This document shows, piece after piece, positions 17,386 through 25,752 of a stretch of DNA of 64,000 nt. The number at the start of each line of letters is the position of its first letter. Position 1 is the stretch's first letter. The notes below the pieces were generated by a model. The model saw nothing but the letters and a program-made list of their open reading frames with translations, searched no databases and was not told the DNA's origin. Both the position numbers and the translations under genes were made by a program. Where the stretch lies: assembly GCA_025408425.1 (NCBI GenBank), contig JANXYX010000001.1, forward strand, positions 310,001-374,000, given 5' to 3'. Origin of the DNA: Granulicella sp. (GTDB taxonomy: Bacteria > Acidobacteriota > Terriglobia > Terriglobales > Acidobacteriaceae).

Positions 17386-18048
17386 TCAGGGGCGGCGCTG
17401 GAATCGGCAGTAGACGAAGTGCTGGATGGCCCCTGAGGGAGTGGGGTGGTCTTCTGTGGCGGTCTCGATGAGGGTGAATTCGTTGCCGAGTTCGGCGGCG
17501 AGGGTTTGGGGGCTGTAGCGGCGGACGGGGAGGCCACTGCATCGCTCGGGCCCGTCGAGAGCGAAGGTGGCGATGATGGCGGTTCCTTCGGGTGGCAGTG
17601 CTGCCTTGAGCGCAGTAACGTAGAGTTGCCGATCTTCCGGCTGGGTGAGGAAGTGGAAGACGGCGCGATCGTGCCAGAGGTCAAAGTGTTGTTCAGGGTT
17701 CCAGGCGAGGATGTCGGCTACGATCCAGTTGATCTGGGATGCGGCTGGGCCGAGGCGTTGTTTGGATTGAGCGAGTGCGTTTTCAGAGATATCAAGAACG
17801 GTGAGGGAACGGTAGCCGGTGGTGAACAGGTGGTCGATGAGGTTGGATGAGCCGCCACCGACGTCGATGATGCGGCCCGAGAGTGGTATGCCGGAGGAAC
17901 GGATGAGAGAGAGGGAGAGGGTAGGGGCGGTTTGGAACCAGCTGAGCTGGTCGGAGGGCCTTGACTCATAGACCTGCTGCCAGTGGTGCTGACGTTGACC
18001 AGCGGGTGATTCTGGATTGGGGCTGCGGGGGGTATCGGAGGGAGTCAT
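17386..18048 (-). CDS. class I SAM-dependent methyltransferase
   Basis: This 220-residue protein has the SAM-binding motif I IIDVGGGSSNLIDHLF, an acidic residue closing strand 2 (LTVLDISENAL), and a motif IV-like region (FDLWHDRAVFHFL). N-terminal HHWQQVYESRPSDQLSWFQ resembles methyltransferases that act on small molecules such as thiols, metals or metalloids, but no substrate can be fixed. It is followed upstream on the same strand by a DUF1761 membrane protein only six bases away, so the two are probably co-transcribed. Confidence 0.87.
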   Translation of the reverse strand: MTPSDTPRSPNPESPAGQRQHHWQQVYESRPSDQLSWFQTAPTLSLSLIRSSGIPLSGRIIDVGGGSSNLIDHLFTTGYRSLTVLDISENALAQSKQRLGPAASQINWIVADILAWNPEQHFDLWHDRAVFHFLTQPEDRQLYVTALKAALPPEGTAIIATFALDGPERCSGLPVRRYSPQTLAAELGNEFTLIETATEDHPTPSGAIQHFVYCRFQRRP

Positions 18049-18054
18049 GTGGGG

Positions 18055-18474
18055 TCAGGCTTTCTTCTTCCATGCGCCGAGGATTGCTCCCATGATGATC
18101 ATGCCGGTGAGGGAGTAGCCGGTGTTGATGGCGAAGGCCTGGAGGCTGCGGACCTCGAAGGCGTACTCGGCTGCCCAGGTGGTGAAGATGAAGCCGAACC
18201 AGGCGACGAGGGCGATGGTGACGCCGCGGGTGAGGGTCTGGGGGCCGGTGGCCTGGATGAGCCAGGAGAGACAGATGGCGAGAATGAGTGTCGTGACGAT
18301 AGCGATGCTATAGCTGATGATGGGGCTGACGCCGGTGGCCTGGAGATCCTGCAGGGTTCGCCCGACTCCGGCGAGCCAGGCCTTCTGGAAGACGGTGAAC
18401 CAGACTCCTCCGAGTGCGAAGTAGAGAAAGGCGGCGATGGCGATGGCGGCGGGGTTGTGCCGGACTGGGTTCAT
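18055..18474 (-). CDS. DUF1761 membrane protein
   Basis: This 139-residue protein contains four predicted membrane helices (about residues 8-28, 51-71, 82-102 and 112-133). The N-terminal ALGGVWFTVFQKAWLAGVG and later GFIFTTWAAEYAFE fit the DUF1761 family. No enzymatic residues are apparent. It ends six bases before the methyltransferase gene begins on the same strand. Function is unknown. Confidence 0.85.
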   Translation of the reverse strand: MNPVRHNPAAIAIAAFLYFALGGVWFTVFQKAWLAGVGRTLQDLQATGVSPIISYSIAIVTTLILAICLSWLIQATGPQTLTRGVTIALVAWFGFIFTTWAAEYAFEVRSLQAFAINTGYSLTGMIIMGAILGAWKKKA

Positions 18475-18564
18475 GGAGAGCCTTCCGCACTGCGAGGATT
18501 TTAAGCGTTGCGGAATTGTAGCGGAGTGGGGCGCTTTGTAGTAGAAATCTGCACAACTGACGCG

Positions 18565-18744
18565 CTAGTAGAAGTCCGCGCAGCTGAGGAAGTAGCCGCA
18601 GGTCTTGCAGACCAGCTTGCAACGGCTGTCTACGAGGCGGGAGGAGCAGGTGGGGCAGTAGACGGAGTGGTGTTCGGCGGGGAGATTGCAGGTCGGAGCT
18701 TCGTCCTGGGTTTGGGGTGCGTGGTCGGCTATGCGGGGCTGCAT
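18565..18744 (-). CDS. 59-residue zinc-ribbon microprotein
   Basis: The frame runs ATG to TAG and encodes a short protein with two CxxC knuckles, CPTC (residues 30-33) and CKTC (46-49), 12 residues apart. This is the spacing of a small zinc ribbon. Additional Cys occur at residues 19, 42 and 54. The first 25 residues are Pro/Gln/Ala-rich and probably disordered. It lies upstream of the DUF1761 gene on the same strand, 90 bases away. Similar tiny zinc-ribbon proteins occur in Acidobacteria, without a known role. Codon choice (C-ending) matches the real genes on this strand. Confidence 0.7.
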   Translation of the reverse strand: MQPRIADHAPQTQDEAPTCNLPAEHHSVYCPTCSSRLVDSRCKLVCKTCGYFLSCADFY

Positions 18745-18837
18745 CGTGACAGAGTAACGCAGGCGGGCTTATTTTTTAACGCCTGTTGAAGGATAGGCGG
18801 CATCGAATGAGGTACGGTTGGCCTTCGGTGCATTATT

Positions 18838-18876
18838 GTTGATCAGTAGTGTTGACCTACAGATTGTTGATCTACA
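18838..18876 (+). promoter_or_regulatory. three GTTGAtC-type direct repeats upstream of osmC
   Basis: Three related 11-mers, GTTGATCAGTA, GTTGACCTACA and GTTGATCTACA, start at 18838, 18851 and 18866, spaced by 13 and 15 bases. They end at the AAGGAGA ribosome binding site of osmC. They may be operator half-sites or a local duplication; no well-spaced -10/-35 pair is evident within them. Confidence 0.4.
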
Positions 18877-18888
18877 AGGAGAATTGAG

Positions 18889-19317
18889 ATGAATCGTAGC
18901 GCGAGTGCAGTGTGGCATGGCGGATTGAAGGATGGAAAAGGTTCGGTTTCGACAGAGAGCGGCGCGGTGAAGGAGCTGCAGTACAGCTTTGGATCGCGTT
19001 TTGAGAGCGGCGCGGGCACGAATCCTGAGGAGTTGCTGGGAGCGGCGCATGCGGGTTGCTACTCGATGGCGCTAAGCTCGCAGTTCACGCAAGCTGGATT
19101 GACTCCTGAGTCGATCGAGACGACAGCGGTGGTTACGCTGGAGATCCTGCAGGATGGCGGACCGACGATCACGAAGATTCATCTGACGACGAAGGTTAAG
19201 GCCGCAGGTGTGGATGCGGCGAAGTTCGCAGAGCTGGCGAATACCGCGAAGGTTGGTTGCCCGCTGTCGAAGGTGCTGAAGGCGGCGGAGATTACGCTGG
19301 ATGCGACTTTGCTGTAA
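18889..19317 (+). CDS. osmC: OsmC-family peroxiredoxin
   Basis: This 142-residue thiol peroxidase has both family cysteines: one in AAHAGCYSMALS (peroxidatic) and one in VGCPLSKVL (resolving). NPEELLGAAHAGC is the classical OsmC signature. It reduces organic hydroperoxides in the cytoplasm, usually with dihydrolipoamide or thiol reductants. It has a good AAGGAGA site. Upstream there are three direct repeats that could bind a redox or stress regulator. It is monocistronic and converges with the isoaspartyl peptidase gene. Confidence 0.92.
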   Translation: MNRSASAVWHGGLKDGKGSVSTESGAVKELQYSFGSRFESGAGTNPEELLGAAHAGCYSMALSSQFTQAGLTPESIETTAVVTLEILQDGGPTITKIHLTTKVKAAGVDAAKFAELANTAKVGCPLSKVLKAAEITLDATLL

Positions 19318-19368
19318 CGAGTCGTCCTTGGTGGTTCGTGACTAGTTGTTGATTCCAGGGAAGTCGAT

Positions 19369-19392
19369 GATGCGGCCTTGCGGGGCCGCATC
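19369..19392. terminator. hairpin between convergent genes
   Basis: A perfect 9-bp stem GATGCGGCC / GGCCGCATC with a six-base loop lies between osmC and the converging asparaginase gene. There is no strong T-run on either side, so it could be a weak bidirectional terminator or an RNA-stabilising hairpin. Confidence 0.5.
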
Positions 19393-19409
19393 GTCGCGTG
19401 TGGGAGACA

Positions 19410-20507
19410 CTACTTGACGTGTATTTCGGGTGCGCTGCCTGCGACTTCTCTGGCGCGGAACATGCCGAGGGTGTTTGAGCTCCAGACGGGATCGCCGGTC
19501 GGCGCGAGCACGATGACGCCGCCCTCGCCGCCTTTGAGGGCTGGCAGCTCGGAGTGGATCATGTGGTCCGCCGCCTGTTGCGGTGTTTGACCTTGTTCGA
19601 CCAGCGAGCACACCTGTCTTGCCAGGGTAAGCCGGATGAAATACTCTCCGACGCCGGTGCCGGAGACAGCACACGAGTGGTTGCTGGCGTAGGTGCCGGC
19701 ACCGATGAGAGGTGAGTCGCCTACGCGGCCGGGGAGCTTGCCCTGCATGCCGCCGGTGGAGGTAGCTGCGGCGAGATGGCCTTCGTTGTCGCGGGCTACT
19801 GCTCCTACGGTTCCGAAGCGGTGCATAAAGATATTCGCGGCGTGCGAGGCTGTTCCTGCTGGCGTGGCTGGAGGTGGCACTCCAGGCGGCCGTGCGGGGA
19901 CGGGGCGGCCACTGGCGCGCATGATCGCGGCGAACTCCTGCCAGCGCATTTCATTGAAGAAGAAAGAGGGCGGTTGCTGCTCCAGGCCCTGCGCGAGTGA
20001 GAATGCGTCGGCCCCCGGGCCTACCATCATGACGTATGCGGTATGGTCCATCACGGCGCGGGCGAGTGCGACAGGATGCCGTGTGAATTGCACGTCAGCG
20101 ACTGAGCCTGCGGCCAGCGTCGCACCATCCATCAGCGCTGCATCCATCTCGTTCTTTCCGTCGGCTGCGAAGGCCGAGCCACGGCCAGCGTTGAACAGAG
20201 GGTCGTCTTCGAGCACTTCCACTGCAGCCTCGACTGCATCGAGCGCCTTGCCGTTGCGCTTGAGTACGGCCGATCCGGCGGAGAGAGCCCTGGCCAGCGA
20301 ATCGTGGTATGCCGCAGCGGTTGCGAGATCCATGTGCTCCCACTCGCTTTCACCTGCTCCTCCGTGGATGGCGATGGCCCATCGGTTGGCTGGCGCCGTA
20401 GCTTCCGCGGTTGTTGCGGGTGTGGCGGCGGGTACGGCACAGCGAGCGGCGTGCACTGAAGAGAGCAGCAAGACAGCAAGCAAAGTCGCGCAGTAGCGAT
20501 GATTCAT
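19410..20507 (-). CDS. isoaspartyl peptidase/L-asparaginase (type 2, Ntn hydrolase)
   Basis: This 365-residue protein begins with a signal peptide (LLAVLLLSSVHAARCA), so it should act in the periplasm. WAIAIHGGAGESEWEHMD is the N-terminal signature of the plant-type asparaginase family. FGTVGAVARDNEGHLAAATSTGG contains the autoproteolysis site, with the Thr of GTVGAV becoming the nucleophile. It hydrolyses beta-aspartyl dipeptides and asparagine. The Pro/Gly-rich insert (RPVPARPPGVPPPATPAG) just before the cleavage site is the usual variable linker lost on maturation. Confidence 0.92.
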   Translation of the reverse strand: MNHRYCATLLAVLLLSSVHAARCAVPAATPATTAEATAPANRWAIAIHGGAGESEWEHMDLATAAAYHDSLARALSAGSAVLKRNGKALDAVEAAVEVLEDDPLFNAGRGSAFAADGKNEMDAALMDGATLAAGSVADVQFTRHPVALARAVMDHTAYVMMVGPGADAFSLAQGLEQQPPSFFFNEMRWQEFAAIMRASGRPVPARPPGVPPPATPAGTASHAANIFMHRFGTVGAVARDNEGHLAAATSTGGMQGKLPGRVGDSPLIGAGTYASNHSCAVSGTGVGEYFIRLTLARQVCSLVEQGQTPQQAADHMIHSELPALKGGEGGVIVLAPTGDPVWSSNTLGMFRAREVAGSAPEIHVK

Positions 20508-20531
20508 GCAAACGATCCTATAACGCTGGAG

Positions 20532-21752
20532 CTAGAGGTAGCTGAGCCACCAGTCGCGGCGGCTGGCCTTGAGGCGGCTGAACCAGAGACAGGGGATGTA
20601 GAGGACGAGGACTACGGCGATCCAGATGGCGTAGACGACAGGGAGTGCGTATCCCCAGTTATCGGGAGTGCCCTCTCCCCAGATGAAGCCGGGGCCGATC
20701 CAGAAGCGCCAGTCGCCGTGCAAGGCGATGGTGGTCAGGAGCGCGGCGGTGTGGATCACATAGATGTGGAGAACGTAGAACAGGAAGGGGACGCGTCCGT
20801 AGATTTCCATGAAGGCGCGGAGCCGAGGTAGCCAGTCGTGTTGGGCGGCAGCATCGAAGAGGGTGTAGAGCAGGAGCAGGACTCCGAAGGTTGCGAGGAC
20901 GTACTGGAGGGAGGGCGGGTACTTCTGGACCTGGAAGAAGCTCATCGCGGTCCGGGCTTTGGTGGCGAGGTGCTGGAAGCGGTAGGAGTCTCCGTAACCA
21001 TGCAGGATGCGAAGGATCGAGAAGCCAAGGAGGAAAGCGGTGGCCAGGCTAAGGGTGGCGCGACGGCGCAGCGTGTAGGGCGCGGTAAGGATGGGACCAA
21101 AGGCATATCCGAGGCAGATGATCCCGAACCAGGCCAAGGCAGGAAAGTAAACGAAGGCGATAGGGTGTCCGTGGTAAAGGAGAAACCCTCGTTGGTGGAT
21201 AAGAATCCAGAGGTTGGCGAAGCGGCCGAGGTTGGAGGCGTGGATGGGATCGAGCAGGTTATGCAGCAGGATGATCAGTGCTCCGATGACTCCGATGGCG
21301 CGCGCGGAGAGGCGTTGCAGCGAGGCAAGACCGATCATGCAGATGCCAATGGTCGAGATCACGTTCATGAACGGTGCTCGCAGCGTAAAGCTCCAGCCGA
21401 AGCTGATGAGCGTGAGATCGAGGAAGAGCAGCCAGAGACCGCGAGTGAAGAGGAGGCGTGTGGCTTGATGTACGGATTTACCGCGCTGGCGCTGGAGGTA
21501 TACGGAGGCTCCGGAGAGTGCGATGAAGCCGGGGGCGCAGAGGTGCGTCACCCAGCGGGTGGCGAAGAGCGCAGGCCAGGATTGCGCAGGGTCGGTGGGG
21601 TTGATGGTGACGTTGGAGAAGTAGTCGCGCGTGTGATCCAGTGCCATGAGGATCATGAGGAGGCCGCGGAGTAGATCGACGGCTTCGAGGCGCTGACGGG
21701 TGGGCTTGGGTGTGAGTGTTGGCTCGGGGGCAACCACGGTGCGGCTGGACAT
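20532..21752 (-). CDS. HGSNAT-like (DUF1624) acyltransferase-family membrane protein
   Basis: This polytopic protein has 406 residues and roughly ten to eleven hydrophobic segments. The N-terminal RLEAVDLLRGLLMILMALDH with HTRDYFSN following is the signature of the heparan-alpha-glucosaminide N-acetyltransferase catalytic family (DUF1624). Family members move acetyl groups across a membrane onto sugars, with the conserved His in ALDHTRD as a candidate active residue. In bacteria the acceptor is generally unknown. It ends 24 bases before the asparaginase gene begins on the same strand; a link between the two is not obvious. Confidence 0.85.
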   Translation of the reverse strand: MSSRTVVAPEPTLTPKPTRQRLEAVDLLRGLLMILMALDHTRDYFSNVTINPTDPAQSWPALFATRWVTHLCAPGFIALSGASVYLQRQRGKSVHQATRLLFTRGLWLLFLDLTLISFGWSFTLRAPFMNVISTIGICMIGLASLQRLSARAIGVIGALIILLHNLLDPIHASNLGRFANLWILIHQRGFLLYHGHPIAFVYFPALAWFGIICLGYAFGPILTAPYTLRRRATLSLATAFLLGFSILRILHGYGDSYRFQHLATKARTAMSFFQVQKYPPSLQYVLATFGVLLLLYTLFDAAAQHDWLPRLRAFMEIYGRVPFLFYVLHIYVIHTAALLTTIALHGDWRFWIGPGFIWGEGTPDNWGYALPVVYAIWIAVVLVLYIPCLWFSRLKASRRDWWLSYL

Positions 21753-21886
21753 GGCAAGGCTCCTGTCGGGATGGCTTGCGACAGAGGCCCGCTATCGCAG
21801 ATTTTGTTTGCTGATGCCAGTGAGGATAACAGGAAGAACTAGACTCAGGCTGTTGCCTTATTTTGTCCGGGCAGGGAGGGATGTCG

Positions 21887-22384
21887 ATGGCAGGTATCAT
21901 TCCGGGGCGTTATACGGCGGTGGTTGATGGGCCGTTTGTTGTGTTTTTGGTTGGGATGCGGATCAACCGGCTGCTGGCATTCAGCAAGTGGGTGCCGGTT
22001 GCGAGGGCGATGGGGCCGATGTTGAAGGAGTTGTATGCGAATAAAGAGCTGGGGTTTCTGCATGGGGAGACGATGGTTTCGTGGCGGGGTGTGACGCTGA
22101 TTCAGTACTGGCGGTCGAAGCAGCATCTGCATGAGTACGCCCAGGCACCGGACTCAGTGCATATGCCGGCGTGGGCAGCCTTCAATCGAAGTGTGGGGAA
22201 TGATGGATCGGTGGGGATCTGGCATGAGTCCTACGAGATTGGTGGGGACGATTATGTATCGGTGTATCGCAATATGCCGCGGTATGGCTTAGCTGCGGCG
22301 GGTGAGCATATGCGGGCGATAGGGCCGCTGGGTGAGGCTCGAAGCTATATGAGGGGCGCGGCGGATGGGGTGATTAAGCCTTAG
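21887..22384 (+). CDS. DUF4188 protein (monooxygenase-like)
   Basis: This 165-residue protein matches the DUF4188 family: AGIIPGRYTAVVDGPFVVFL at the N-terminus, then MRINRLL and a central SWRGVTLIQYWRS. I start at 21887, where GGGAGGG lies six bases upstream. Members are predicted to have a dimeric alpha/beta (ferredoxin-like) barrel as in antibiotic-biosynthesis monooxygenases. Its stop codon overlaps the stop of the converging cation transporter by four bases. Substrate is unknown. Confidence 0.82.
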   Translation: MAGIIPGRYTAVVDGPFVVFLVGMRINRLLAFSKWVPVARAMGPMLKELYANKELGFLHGETMVSWRGVTLIQYWRSKQHLHEYAQAPDSVHMPAWAAFNRSVGNDGSVGIWHESYEIGGDDYVSVYRNMPRYGLAAAGEHMRAIGPLGEARSYMRGAADGVIKP

Positions 22385-23334
22385 TGGCCGTGGTCGTGGT
22401 CGTGATGATGGTGGCCGTGGGCTCCGACGGCGGTGAGATCGGGTGGAGCGGAGCAGCCGTGGGTGGTCTCGCAGCCGGTGGTCTCGAACTGGATGGTGGT
22501 GTGGGAGATGTGGAATTGGTCGCGGAGGGTGCGATTGATGGCTTCGAGGATGTAGCCGCAGTCGGACATAGGCATGTCGGCGATGGTGACGTGGCTGGCA
22601 AGGGCGTGGGAGTTGGAGCCGAGCGACCAGACGTGGAGGTCGTGGACGTTGAGGACGCCTTCGATAGACTGCATGGCCTCTCGGATTTGACCTAGCTCCA
22701 GGTCGCGGGGCGTGCCTTCGAGGAGGATGTTGAGGGTCTCGCGGATGATGCTGAAGCTGCTCCAGAGGATCATGCCGGCGATGAGCAGCGAGAGGACGGG
22801 GTCGATCCACATGAAGCCGGTGAAGTGGATGGCGGCGCCACCGACGATGACAGCAGCGGTGGAGAGGGTGTCCCCAAGCATGTGGAGGAAGACGCCGCGG
22901 ATATTGACGTCTCTGGCGAACTTCCAGAGGAGCGTGGCGATGGTGCCGTTCATCAAGACACCGGCGGCGGCGACGATCATCATGATGTGCGGGTGCACGG
23001 CGACGGGGGCGGCGAGGCGGTGGAGAGCCTCAACGGCGATCCAGACGGAGAGGACGACGAGACTGACAGCGTTGACGAAGGCGGCGAGGACTCCGGCGCG
23101 CTGGTAGCCGAAGGTCTTTTGGGCGGTGGCAGGGCGGGCGTGGAAGAAGACTGCGACGAAGGAGAGCAGGATAGCGAGGAGATCGCTGATGTTGTGGCCG
23201 GCCTCGGAGATGAGAGCGAGGGAGTGGGCGCGCAGGCCGAAGAAGAAGGTCGCGAGCACGTAGAGCGAGGTAAGCACCATGGAGAACTTGAGGACGCGCT
23301 GCATCGTGCGGTTCGGACTGGCGACCATGTGCAT
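22381..23334 (-). CDS. cation diffusion facilitator (CzcD/ZitB-type) exporter
   Basis: This 317-residue efflux transporter has six predicted helices. It carries the two metal-site motifs of CDF proteins: HNISD in helix 2 (SEAGHNISDLLA) and HMLGD in helix 5 (LHMLGDTLSTAAV). The cytoplasmic C-terminal domain (VLNVHDLHVWSLGSN) is present, followed by a His/Asp-rich tail (HGHHHHDHDHGH) likely to sample metal. I start at the Met at 23334, because the longer frame would overlap the upstream gene. Likely substrates are Zn, Co or Cd. It overlaps the end of the DUF4188 gene by four bases. Confidence 0.93.
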   Translation of the reverse strand: MHMVASPNRTMQRVLKFSMVLTSLYVLATFFFGLRAHSLALISEAGHNISDLLAILLSFVAVFFHARPATAQKTFGYQRAGVLAAFVNAVSLVVLSVWIAVEALHRLAAPVAVHPHIMMIVAAAGVLMNGTIATLLWKFARDVNIRGVFLHMLGDTLSTAAVIVGGAAIHFTGFMWIDPVLSLLIAGMILWSSFSIIRETLNILLEGTPRDLELGQIREAMQSIEGVLNVHDLHVWSLGSNSHALASHVTIADMPMSDCGYILEAINRTLRDQFHISHTTIQFETTGCETTHGCSAPPDLTAVGAHGHHHHDHDHGH

Positions 23335-23368
23335 ATATATGATTCTAGACCTGGGGGCGACGCGGAGG

Positions 23369-23851
23369 TTATTGGCTGGGTGGGTTGGGGGAAGTGTCAT
23401 TACTGGCTGCCGCGGTGTGGAGGCGGAGGCCGCTCCAGGATTCGGCGACGACGATGCTGTTGCAGGGGTTGCGGGGGTCGAAGCGGACCTGGACGGGGAG
23501 ATCGATGCGGACGTGGCGGACGTGGTCCGGCAGCAGGCTGACGTCCTGGGCACACTCGTAGGTGACGCCCGCGATGCTGTAGCGGTAGGTGAGGACGCAG
23601 GGCGTGGCGGGTGGGCCGTCGGCGGTGGGGTCAGAGAGCCATTGAGTTTCGGTGATGCTGCCGTCGGTAATGCGGCCGATCTGGGCGAGGTGGTCTCGGC
23701 GGGCTTGCTCGATCTCTGCGGGTGTGGGTCTTCGGCGGGTGAGGAGCCATGCGGTGACGCCTGCGATGGTGGCAGCGCCGAAGCCGAGAGCGATGAGATT
23801 CCCCGGGTAACGGAGCAGGAGCGGCAGATGATTTGGGATATGCGGAAACAC
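23369..23851 (-). CDS. hypothetical membrane-anchored protein (DUF3592-like)
   Basis: This 160-residue protein has one N-terminal membrane helix (LIALGFGAATIAGVTAWLL) and a soluble beta-rich domain with TYRYSIAGVTYECAQDVSLL and VQVRFDPRNPCNSIVV. That pattern (helix, then 'tyrysvdG...Y', then 'v.yDP.np..s') resembles DUF3592-type proteins. The start codon appears to be GTG. It lies 34 bases upstream of the CDF exporter and is probably co-transcribed with it. Its role is unknown. Confidence 0.65.
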   Translation of the reverse strand: MFPHIPNHLPLLLRYPGNLIALGFGAATIAGVTAWLLTRRRPTPAEIEQARRDHLAQIGRITDGSITETQWLSDPTADGPPATPCVLTYRYSIAGVTYECAQDVSLLPDHVRHVRIDLPVQVRFDPRNPCNSIVVAESWSGLRLHTAAASNDTSPNPPSQ

Positions 23852-24068
23852 GGGGTCTGGGCAAAAGCATAGCCTATTGCGGTGAGTGGATGGTGAAGGA
23901 AGGGTAGGGAGTGCTGGGGGATGTTCCTGGAAGGGTACCTGGAGGGATCCGTCTTCAGGAATGGCTGCCTTGGAGAGGTGTTGGATTTTTTAGGTGCGTA
24001 GGGAGTGGCGAAGTGTGTATATTTACCGCGCTGCGATATTTAGTACGAAGATCGAACTAAGGAGCGTT

Positions 24069-25660
24069 ATGGCGAGAGCGGAGAAGGCAGGAGTTTTGGC
24101 AGGTGCAGTTCTGGGGATGCTTGGGGTTGCTGTGTGTTCGGCGGTTGCTGCCGGGCCGGTGGTCGCGGTGAAGCCGGCGACGCTGCCTCGGGTGGCCAAG
24201 GTGGATGAGCGGTTTCAGTCTTTCAATGTGGAGATGGTTGAAGTTACGGGGGGCGGTTCTGGGCTCCGTACAAGGCTAAAGCGGCGGTTGCGGCGGATTC
24301 GGCGGCGAAGTCGTCGGTGCCGGCGGGGATGGATCCGTCGCTGTACCGGTATCGTCAGCCGATTGATCTCTCGAATCCTCGGTTGCGGAAGCTGGCGGCG
24401 GCGTTGGCTCCTTCGTACGTGCGGGTGAGCGGGACGTGGGCGAACTCGACTTATTTTCAGGATTCGGAAGGGCCGGCTCCGGCGACTCCGCCAGCGGGGT
24501 TTGGGAGTGTGCTGACGCGGCAGGAGTGGAAGGGTGTGGTTGATTTCTCGAATGCGGTGGACGCGAAGATCATTACTTCGTTCGCTATCAGCACTGGTGT
24601 GCGTGATGCTGACGGCGTGTGGACTCCGGTGGAGGCGAAGAAGTTCCTGGACTATACGAAGAGCGTGGGCGGGAGCATTGCAGCGGCGGAGATGTTTAAC
24701 GAGCCAACTTTTGCGGGGATGGGTGGAGCGCCGAAGGGCTACACCGCGGCAACGTATGGGCGTGACTTCAAGGTCTTTCAGCCGTTCGTGAAGAAGGCTG
24801 CGCCGGGGACGCTGATTCTTGGGCCGGGATCGGTGGGTGAGGCGGGGTCGCTGGGCGACGTGATGAATATGAATCTGATCAAGTCGAAAGACATGCTGAC
24901 GGAGGAGGGGCCGGGGCTGGATGTGTTCTCGTACCACTTTTACGGCGGGGTTTCAAAGCGGTGCTCCCAGATGGGTGCGGCGTCGCAGAGGACCCCGGAG
25001 ACAGCGCTGTCTGCGGAGTGGCTGGGCCGGACGGAGCGGGATGAGGCGTACTATGCGAAGCTGCGAGACGAGTATCTGCCGGGAGGGCCGCTGTGGCTGA
25101 CCGAGACGGGTGAGACGGCGTGCGGAGGAAATCCCTGGGCTTCAACGTTTATCGATAGCTTCCGCTATCTGAACCAGCTGGGGACTTTAGCGAAAGGTGG
25201 GGTGCAGGTGGTAGCGCACAATACGCTGGCGGCGAGCGACTATGCGCTGATCGATGAGGCTACGTTGACGCCGCGTCCGAACTACTGGTCGGCGGTGTTG
25301 TGGCGCAGGATGATGGGGACAACGGTGCTGGATGCGGGGGCTTCGCCGGACCCGAATCTGCATGTGTATGCGCATTGCCTGCGGGAGCATCCGGGTGGCG
25401 TGGCGATGCTGGTGATCAATGCGGACCGGGCTGCGGCGCAGTCGCTGGAAGTGCCGGTGCAGTCGGAGCGGTATACGCTGACGGCGCAGGATTTGCTCAG
25501 TTCGAGCGTTGCGTTGAACGGAGTGGAGCTTAAGCTGGGGGCAGGGGATGCTCTGCCGAAGATGGCGGGGAAGGCTGCGGCGAAGGGGAAGGTGGAGTTT
25601 GCTCCGGAGAGCATTACCTTTCTGGCTATTACGGGCGCGGGAAATGCGGCTTGCCGGTAG
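24069..25660 (+). pseudogene. GH79 (heparanase-like) glycoside hydrolase gene interrupted by a -1 frameshift
   Basis: The gene starts at ATG 24069 (AAGGAGCG upstream) with a signal peptide, and reads through FQSFNVEMVEVTGG. The frame then shifts within a run of six G at 24248-24253. The continuing frame supplies RFWAPYK and the rest of the enzyme to 25660. One extra G would restore a single ~530-residue protein. The second part holds the GH79-type acid/base Glu in AEMFNEPTF and the nucleophile Glu in LWLTETGETACGG. The catalytic domain is otherwise intact. A sequencing error, true mutation, phase variation at the homopolymer, or programmed slippage are all possible. An ATG at 24317 would allow a leaderless truncated product. 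Confidence 0.8.
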
Positions 25661-25752
25661 ATGGCGGGGAGCAGGGACTTGAGGCCCCCTGCTCCCTCCG
25701 GGCTCAGATTCGCACGAAGGGATTGGCAAGAGCGATATACTGGCAATTGCCC

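Noticed and set aside
23335-23553. N-terminal extension of the CDF exporter
   Set aside because: It would overlap most of the first part of the upstream membrane-anchored protein gene and reads as Ser/Pro-rich shadow. CDF proteins begin close to the Met at 23334.
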